Origin: Monosporascus cannonballus
Lineage: Eukaryota; Ascomycota; Sordariomycetes; Xylariales
Reading direction: 5' to 3'
DNA length: 64,000 bases
Assembly: GCA_004154925.1 (NCBI GenBank)
Contig: QJNS01000013.1
Coordinates: 372,001-436,000 of the forward strand
Part shown: positions 56,772 to 64,000 of the stretch, in pieces
How the letters are laid out: each line of letters begins with the position of its first letter
How positions within the stretch are numbered: the stretch's first letter is position 1
Notes under the pieces: model-generated
Told to the model about the DNA's origin: nothing
Seen by the model: only the letters and a program-made list of their open reading frames with translations
Database searches by the model: none
Program-made: the position numbers and the translations under genes

Positions 56772-59700
56772 CTTGCTGCGAGTAGATCTTTGTCATGAAT
56801 CGCCTTGTCAGCATCAGGAGGGTACGGATGAGCTGTAGAATATGCAGGAGAGAAGCGGAAGATAAAGTCCAGGTAAGTTGAGAAGGGAAGGGATCGTAGC
56901 AAATGTAATGTTATGTAGGTTTCAGGTCGCCACGAGATGGTCGAATCACCGGGCCGGGGGGCTAGACAGGCAGTGACAAGGTAGCATATTGATTGCCTAT
57001 ACCCACCTGGGAATTCGATCGGGGTTGGGTGGTTCTTATCCGGGGGAGCTCCGGTAGGTCCGTTGGCCTACTTTAGGTACTTACGTTAGGCGTAACCTAT
57101 GTATGTAGTGAGGCGGTCAGGTTTGAAGCCTTCTAGGTTATAACGAGTTCGGCCGACAACAAAGGCAGAGCCTGGCACAGTTGCCCAGATCAGTCCTTAA
57201 AATGATCAAATGCTGAGCAGTGACGATGCTGATATGATGACGACGACGGTGATGATTGTGGGGGTGTGGCGGGTGGCTAATAACTAGTGGTTAAATGAAA
57301 GGGGATATAGAAGACGTGAAGACTCAGCGGAATGAATGGAACACAGGGAAGCTAAAAGACGGAGATATGGTGGAAAGTAAGGTAATGATGAATGATTGTT
57401 GCCTTGAGGAGGCAAAGGCGGGTTTGGTTCAGTTGGCAAGGGGAGCTGAAGAAAGCCAAACTGTAGGATGCCGAGGCTCGTTCACTGAATAATGATGGTT
57501 CTCACTTGTCAGTGGGGACCAGCGGCTGGTATCACTCTGTTTGTAATGCAACGGCCCGGATGCAATTGAATAATAATAATAAGCGAAGAAATGAAGGGAG
57601 GAAGGAGGACGGAATGTGTTGGGCCTACAGTGCCGTGTAGTAGGTTTATGTTTATGAAGTAGTGCAGACGGCCAGGTGGAAGGAAGGCCGGCTGGCTGGT
57701 AAGCGGCCAGGCGTGTTGGGTCTCGTATGTAGTTGTTGTACTGTTAGGTAGGCGCGGGGCGTGTGTACTAAGTATAATGAGGCACTTACATGCTTCTTAG
57801 CTGTAAACACCTGTAGGTGTCTACTGCATAAAGCAGGGCAGATAAGCGTTCGCATTCCAAAAGGCGTAAGCTGCCTGCCTGGTGTAGGGAATTGCCGGGT
57901 ACGGACGTCCTATGATAGGGTACATATGTATGTGGTGTAACTGTTTAGGTGTGTGTGCACAGGTGAGTGGAGGCAAAAGGTTTGGGGCGGGCAAATGATG
58001 ACGATGATTCCTCGACCACTAGATCGAGAAGCTGGGAAATGCCAGATGCAAAGTGCTTTATGTATCTGAATTATAATACTCGGTAAGGTAAGCTTATCGG
58101 TACATGCTATGCGACTTAAAAGTTGTGCGCACAGGTGTCAGGCGGATTCCGACGAGGAGCGGGGCATCAAGTGAGTGACAAAGTTCACCACTTATCCAGC
58201 AAGTAAGCTTCATTCATGCGGATGACCTTAGCGGTTGAAGCGGTTAGTTTACGTTATGTAACCCAGTGTTGCTCGTGGTAGAAATGTACATAGAGGATTG
58301 CTGGTTGACCATAACGAGATTTGCCGCTAACGTCCATGGGCGAGGGTTTCTTGCAAGCACTCGATTTGCCATCAAGCTGGTGCACGTTGACCCTCTTTAG
58401 TCTGGTCTCGGTTGCGCTTGTTCCTTCAATAGTATCTTTGCCACTCAGCCAAATTCTCTCCGTGCTTTGTAATCTAGCTTGAGGACTGGTAAACAGTAAT
58501 GAGCTCCCGAAACCCAAAGCTGGCTTGGTAGGGTGGCCCAGATAGATGGGTTATTTTCAAGCTCTCGGACCAACCACTATGTACCGATCTACATCTCCGT
58601 CATTATGTCGCCCCCACTTACTGCAGTTATACTTTAAACGTTGTGTATCAACAACAGAGATCATGTTAATATTTCATCGACGATGAAGTTTAGCGTGCCT
58701 GTAGTCCGTTCTCGGATCGCCCGGATCATGCAGCCACCTCTGGTGTTACACTGCCAGCTCCGCTAGCCGTGTTAGAAGTGGTGAAAGGGACCGAAGTCAC
58801 GCTCTATTAACTACCTACCTTAGACATCTATATATTGGGCTCCGATAATAGGTCAGCGTAACAGGACGGTGCCTTCATCAAAATTCGAAGTAAACAGTAT
58901 ATAGAATGCCTTGCGTGCTCCCTATTACCTATATAAAGGGAGATATTTATACAAGAACTTATAGAATCATCCCTAGGAACAGATTATCACTGCTTATCAG
59001 CCTTATGATCTACATGGGATGCTATGTATTGACTGTGGAATATTACAGATTGGGTATTTGAAGTGTCATCAATCTCGATATGCCGATGCATGTACGTTGG
59101 TAAAGCTACCCATTGAAGATAATAAGGGGCCGCGGAGCCATAGTCGGTTCTCCAGTATCGAGGTGGGAGTTATAGTCTATTGGTAAGTAGCTCGCTTGGC
59201 CCAGAAGTCACTGTCACCTTGGCCTGGCTGGGCGGCGTTCTGGCACGACAATCCAAGCTGAAGCACAGAGTAACGAGCACGGCGGGCAACCTTGGGTGCA
59301 AACCTCAACGGCGAAACTCGATTCTAAGTCGATGCCGCAGGTTAAACGCACCTCCTCCCAGGCTAAACTGGCCGAGAGGAACGGAATGGGCTCTTAGGAA
59401 ATAAGGACCTATGAAACACCCGGAGACAAACCGACATCTGCCGCTGCTGATGTTGGTGTTGTTGTTGTTGTTTACTGGCTGGTAGGACTTCGGGAGGACC
59501 ACTCTCGGAAACGTCTCTCTACCAATCAGAAAACGTAGATTGGCAGAAAGCTAACGCGTTACCTAGTAGGTACTGTCAAGACAAAAGCACAACCTGGAAG
59601 TATGTGTGTACGTAGGGGCTGACAAGTAGCTGCCATACGTGTGTAGGCGGTCTTATGATGGCAAAACAGGCAAAGCGGTTTATTTAAGAGAAATGCAGCG

Positions 59701-61258
59701 TTTCTTAAATCGACAAGATACTTTGCTTGATCCTCAGATAGAAGACGAAACACCAGGGCTTGGTGCCGCCAGTGACTTGTGACAGTTCCAGCACGCAACT
59801 CTAACGTTTTACATAGATTTGTTAGAGGTATATAGGCATAACCGACAAGCACTGGCCAAGAGGAGCAGACCCAAGCTAAGACCAGAATGTCTATATGACT
59901 TCGAGCGATGGATGAACGACAGCCATAGAAAGACGTAACAGACTACAGAGCCGGTTGCCTAAAAATGCTAAGGACCGGGGTTCATGTTGCTTGCTATCGC
60001 ACCAATTTCAATTCGAAACGGAGCTCTTATTATTAAATGGATTTCACTACCGAAGTGCTGTGAAGTAAATATATGTATAGGTCAGTTCTAGGCCTCGAAG
60101 ACGGATCCACCTAAGCCGGCGATCCCAAGCTCGAGAGCCGTGTTCAGTTTTGAGTGCCAACCAGCCAACCCACCACTGTCCGTCAACCCAATCCACTACT
60201 ACCTTAGTAGCCCTGCCTGGCTCCCTCTCCGCCTTTCCTGCATCTGAGCCTGAAGCCGTACGAATATACAGCCGGATACACATGGACACACGGCAAGCAC
60301 CTTTCGTACGATACCCCTACATACACCTAGTTGGTTGGTACCTCAGGCCTGTGGGTACCTTATAATTCATTATCTACCTACTCGGCAACTGGGACTCTGC
60401 GAAGTCGCTATTGGTTGATGCTCGTTCTACCTTAGTACCGTAGCTTCCACATGCATTTGCTGGGCTCTGAGATGTTGCTCTCTCTCCCTCTATCTGACTG
60501 ACTATATTGTACCTACCCAATCGGCCTTGAATCTCGACAGCATCGTTTACTTGGATGCTAACGTTAATAACCCTCAAACTTGGTAATTCTTTGCCCCCTC
60601 TCTTCGGGAATCGAGTCTTTTCTAAGATTTTTCGTCCCCCTGGAACAGACTATTCCTCCTTCGATTCATCGTCACCTAGAGTAAAAATTAAGAAAGAGAA
60701 TAGCCAAGATCATCACCCCGGGCTTTTGACGTCGTTCTATCATCCTGGCGGTTTTTAACTGGCCCAGGGTTTTTGTCCTTGTCTCTCTTTTCTTCCTAAC
60801 GTTTTTAAGGTTGCAACTTTGCCTTAATAGTTTTTTTCGCCTCGTCCCATCTATCGAAAAGCCCGAGTCCAGTTAAGAGGTCCCCCGCAACCGTTCCGGG
60901 GACTGTGTCGGAGGAAATAGGCACGCTGGCTTCTTCCACTTCCTAATCCGCTTATTTTATTACCGACTCGTTCTCCTACTTTTCGCACCGCGGGCGGTTA
61001 TATCGCCTCCCTTGTTTGTATTCGTGTCATCCCTCTCCACTATCGAGGAATTCATCTTCCTTTGGCTTGGAATCCATTCGCCGGTCCTGTCTGCCAACGA
61101 AACGACGCATGAGCTCCTCGTAGATCACGACGCCTACGTCGTTCAAAGCTCCGTTAGGTAGCTTCAGCCGGCTCGCTCCCTCTTCCATCTGGCTTCCCGA
61201 TCCGTCCATTGCCAGTGTCGGTGCCCAGTTTAGCGCATCACCGGCCGCAATATCCAAC
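56772..61258. other. 4.5-kb intergenic region, divergent promoters
   Basis: Upstream region shared by the divergent NBR1 (-) and Barentsz-like (+) genes. No gene supported: open frames of 60-97 codons (for example 57295-57492, 58254-58517, 59559-59852, 60047-60289) have no recognisable features. A CTACC/GGTAC-rich stretch near 60310-60380 and CT-rich sequence at about 60590-61020 suggest a long 5' UTR or promoter for the downstream gene. No tRNA or other RNA gene was recognised. Confidence 0.45.
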
Positions 61259-63482
61259 ATGGCAGCTCCCGTCCGTCGCAAAACGATGATAGGCCATCGC
61301 CGCCGGGTTGAGGACGAAGGCGAGGACGACGGAGGCATCGACCAGCTCGACATGGATGATGACTCGTTGACCGAGGGTTCTATAGCCTCCGACGATCATG
61401 ACCTAGCCGACGACAGTGATACTAGCAATGTCGACGAAGCATCTCCGACGACACCCGCTCTCCGGAAGTCGAATGGTCGAGGAGCTAATGGCAACGGCAC
61501 TAAAAAAAGGGCGCATCGCAATGCTTCTGGCACCACAGGCACGGGCACCGGCACCGTGAAAACCACGAAGCCGCAAGAGAGCGCCGTGAACGATACCGAA
61601 TTCATGTTGAACGGCCTGAAAATTGCCGATACGCCTGAACCTGTCAAGGAACTGAGCTTTGAAGATGAAGCCACCGAACCCCCACCGAAGACTTCTGCCC
61701 CCATTGTGGTCAGCTCCAACTCGGCTTCTACGGCCAAGTCTAACCAGGAAGTTCCTATCGAACGGCGGCGAAGGGAACACGATGAATACAGGCGGAAACG
61801 GGACGAAGACCCCGCCTTTGTGCCCAACCGGGGCGCCTTTTTCATGCATGATCATAGGCACGCCGGCCCTGCTGCCAACGGCTTTAGACCGTTCGGTAGA
61901 GGTGGTCGTGGCAGGGGCCGCGGGGGTATTGGCGGACCCTTCGCTCCTATGAGGTAGGTCGCGAGCATCAAGTGTGTTAGCATCGCTCTCGGTCTTGACT
62001 GACATTCACAGTCAACAACTGCACAATCCCGCCGATCCTATTACGAACGCTCCCTGGGCTCACGACATGCATGAAACTGTAGCTCAGCCTTTGCCTGCAA
62101 GGCAACCACGGCAACCGTTCATCGACGATGGTCCCCCTAACGGCGATGGCTACATTCCTACCTGCCCTAACAGCTCCAGTCCGATCAACCGACACATGGC
62201 CACGGAGAAGGTGCTGGGAAACGTGCAGATCAGGGTTTATATACCCTCGATGAAAGAGCCGGTCGTGTTCTCGAGCATATCAGTAAAGCAGTACACGAAA
62301 TTGCCGGACCACCGACCACCCTTGCGACGCGATAAGCCTGTTCGCATCTCCCTACCAGACCTACCTCCTCGATTCCGTTTCCCGGCCGAAGACAGGTCCT
62401 TTATCTTCATCCCTCGGGCACTACGTCCGAATCAACAACGGCTAAGGGGCAAGCCAAGGTCAGGTCTCGGCTCCATTGGCGGCTTTTCAAGGAGGACGAG
62501 CGTTTTTGGGGGCAGTTACTATGGTGGCAGCGTTTATTCCCCAAGCGTTGCTGCTATGAGTCGTCGTTCCTCGATCGCACCAGATATGAGCAGGGACTTC
62601 ATAGTGTCTCCTTCGGGTTCGGCCATCTCCCGACCTCCGCTTCCTCTCGACTCGGCACGACCTGTGGTCAGGCTACCTCCGCAGAGCAGACAGGAACAGC
62701 AAAGGACTGTTCTGGATGGGGTAGTAGCAGAGCAACCTGCCGAAGCGGTGCAGCCCACGATTAGTGACTTACCACAGCCTCAGACGCACCCTCTCCCTCA
62801 GAAGCCCGCTTTCCACGAAAACCGGCCCGCATCCATTCCTATGCATCAACCTCGGCCTCAGAAGACCGTATCCGTAGCAGACATCGAATCACCAACAGTG
62901 CAACAGACCCAATCTCAGCCGTACGAACAGGCATTTCACCAGCAAGTACCCGTTCAGGTATCCAATGGCTTGGGTCAGGATTCGCACGCACGCCATCCGT
63001 CTTATCCCTCTCGGCACTCCACAGGCACTCCGCTTTCGCAGATACCCGAGCGCGCTATTCATGCCGCCCCTTTCCAACCTCAACCAGCTCAGTACGCTCA
63101 GCAGACCTATTACCCGCCCTACCAGATGGGCCTGACCCCACAGGCATATTATTATCCTCAACCTGGCTATCCTGGCACGATGGCTCCTTCGGCCGCCGCA
63201 CCTCCTTTCGTCCCAGGGTTACAACAGGGTCAGCCTCAGAGCGAACCCTCTGCCAACCAGCCCGGCGGACAGGCCCAGCCAGGCTCAAATCTTGTTGCCC
63301 AAGAAGTCAATGGCATGGTATACTACTATGATGCTTCTCAGCTAGCGCCGGTGTCAACATATCCGCCTTACTCACCTCCGCAGGGCTATCCAATGGCTGG
63401 CGGCATGAACGGCATGGTTACCGGCCCGGATGGTTACTACTATCCCCCGTCAGGGCCCGGAGTCGTTTATTACCCGCAATGA
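61259..63482 (+). CDS. Barentsz/CASC3-type exon junction complex protein
   Basis: Predicted 721-residue RNA-binding factor. Barentsz (CASC3/MLN51) binds eIF4AIII and RNA in the exon junction complex and affects mRNA localisation and decay. Exons are 61259-61953 and 62012-63482; the join AG|T gives MSQQLHNP, in frame. The N-terminus is acidic and Ser-rich. The Btz (SELOR) core is HDEYRRKRDEDPAFVPNRG followed by AFFMHDHR (about 175-200), then an RGG-like Gly/Arg stretch (GRGGRGRGRGG). After the intron WAHDMHE completes the usual second Btz contact. A region with NVQIRVYIPSM and RFRFPAEDRSF may be a small ordered part. The rest is Pro/Gln/Tyr-rich and low-complexity, ending in GVVYYPQ. Intact, with a single 58-bp intron. 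Confidence 0.88.
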
Positions 63483-64000
63483 TTGGCATCAGCTCCGGCG
63501 ACTGCTTTCGACGTTATTGATTTTAATTCCGTACCTTCTCTTCCAGCGATGCCACCATCCTAGTATGCCCGTACTGAAGCGCCATGCCAGACTCCTGACC
63601 TACTCTACGTCGAATCATGATCTAGCCGGTTGGCCTGGATACTCACCTTTGGATTCCCTGTGTGTTCCCGTCCCCGCAGTCTCATGGCCGGGCACACGAG
63701 GAACGCAACTCAAGTTTAGAGCGTCAGCGATCGTCTTACGCTATCGGTGTTGGTTTTCAGCTCACGTACTTCTTTTCGCCTCACCGGCCGTGGATTCCAT
63801 CTTGCACTGGCGTTTCTTGGAGTTTACGATCATTACGTACGTTTATGATTCAACACGGAACGCAGACGAAGCAAGATAGCTGAGGGAGAGAAGGGAGGGA
63901 GGAACGAGGCAACAAAGGAATGCGTGTGACAAGTGGTTGGTAGTGGCGGTACGCGTTCATTTGAGAAAGCTAGTCGACTGACTGCTATCATCATCGGCCC
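63483..64000. other. 3' flank of the Barentsz-like gene
   Basis: Probably 3' UTR and intergenic DNA. A 149-codon open frame (63430-63879) overlaps the coding end in another frame and has no family features. Confidence 0.5.

Noticed and set aside
1..64000. tRNA, rRNA, CRISPR and bacterial operon features
   Set aside because: No cloverleaf with a convincing T-loop box, no rRNA-like stretch and no regular spacer-repeat array was seen; the window is eukaryotic with introns.

Overview
The window looks like a chromosome segment of a filamentous ascomycete (Pezizomycotina, most likely a Sordariomycete-like genome; the class is a guess). The basis is short GT-AG introns of about 48-190 bp with CTAAC/CTGAT-like branch points, a Zn2Cys6 regulator, a fungal haem haloperoxidase, an NBR1 with four ZZ fingers, and a large block of DNA that looks damaged by RIP (repeat-induced point mutation).

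Positions 1 to about 22,150 are a gene-free, very AT-rich repeat island of nested transposon relics. It holds a complete but dead Tc1-family element with TIRs and TA target sites (615-2013). Three minus-strand Ty3/gypsy-type copies follow (about 3322-6126, 6132-10512 and 11746-18416). The third is a full-length insertion with paired LTRs and a 5-bp AATAT target duplication. It splits a plus-strand Ty1/copia element inside its reverse transcriptase gene (left part 10513-11745, right part 18422 to about 19640). A 221-bp solo LTR with a perfect TCTTA duplication lies at 19957-20177. Composition changes sharply near 22,150 to ordinary genic DNA.

The gene-bearing part carries, in order: secreted haem haloperoxidase (22680-23823, +); sterol-glucosyltransferase-like GT-B enzyme with a VPS13/ATG2-like tail (25512-28399, +); Zn2Cys6 transcription factor (28752-30081, -); transketolase with an apparent GC-AG intron (33350-35819, +); a conserved-looking protein of unknown function (37413-38150, -); an aromatic-acid-exporter-like (FUSC/ArAE) membrane protein (39091-42727, +); ERV41, a COPII vesicle cargo receptor (44222-45547, -); a 1651-residue predicted fusion of a metacaspase-like domain, fungal-specific domains and a nucleoside-phosphorylase (PNP_UDP) domain (46723-51957, -); NBR1, a selective-autophagy receptor (53822-56771, -); and a Barentsz/CASC3-type exon-junction-complex protein (61259-63482, +).

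The most unusual locus is the fusion gene. A metacaspase p20 domain keeps its catalytic His but has Ser where the catalytic Cys should be. It loses its last part and reads in frame through a plausible intron into a protein of the type seen next to fungal NLR-like receptors, ending in a PNP domain with its nucleosidase motifs intact. The upstream Pro/Gln-rich metacaspase prodomain is still visible but frame-disrupted. This is either a decayed metacaspase captured as a new N-terminus for a cell-death or immune-type protein, or a rearrangement junction; RNA data would decide. NBR1, an autophagy receptor, is the next gene upstream. The other genes look like ordinary housekeeping or accessory genes with no cluster logic. 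All exon models come from reading splice signals and family motifs by eye.
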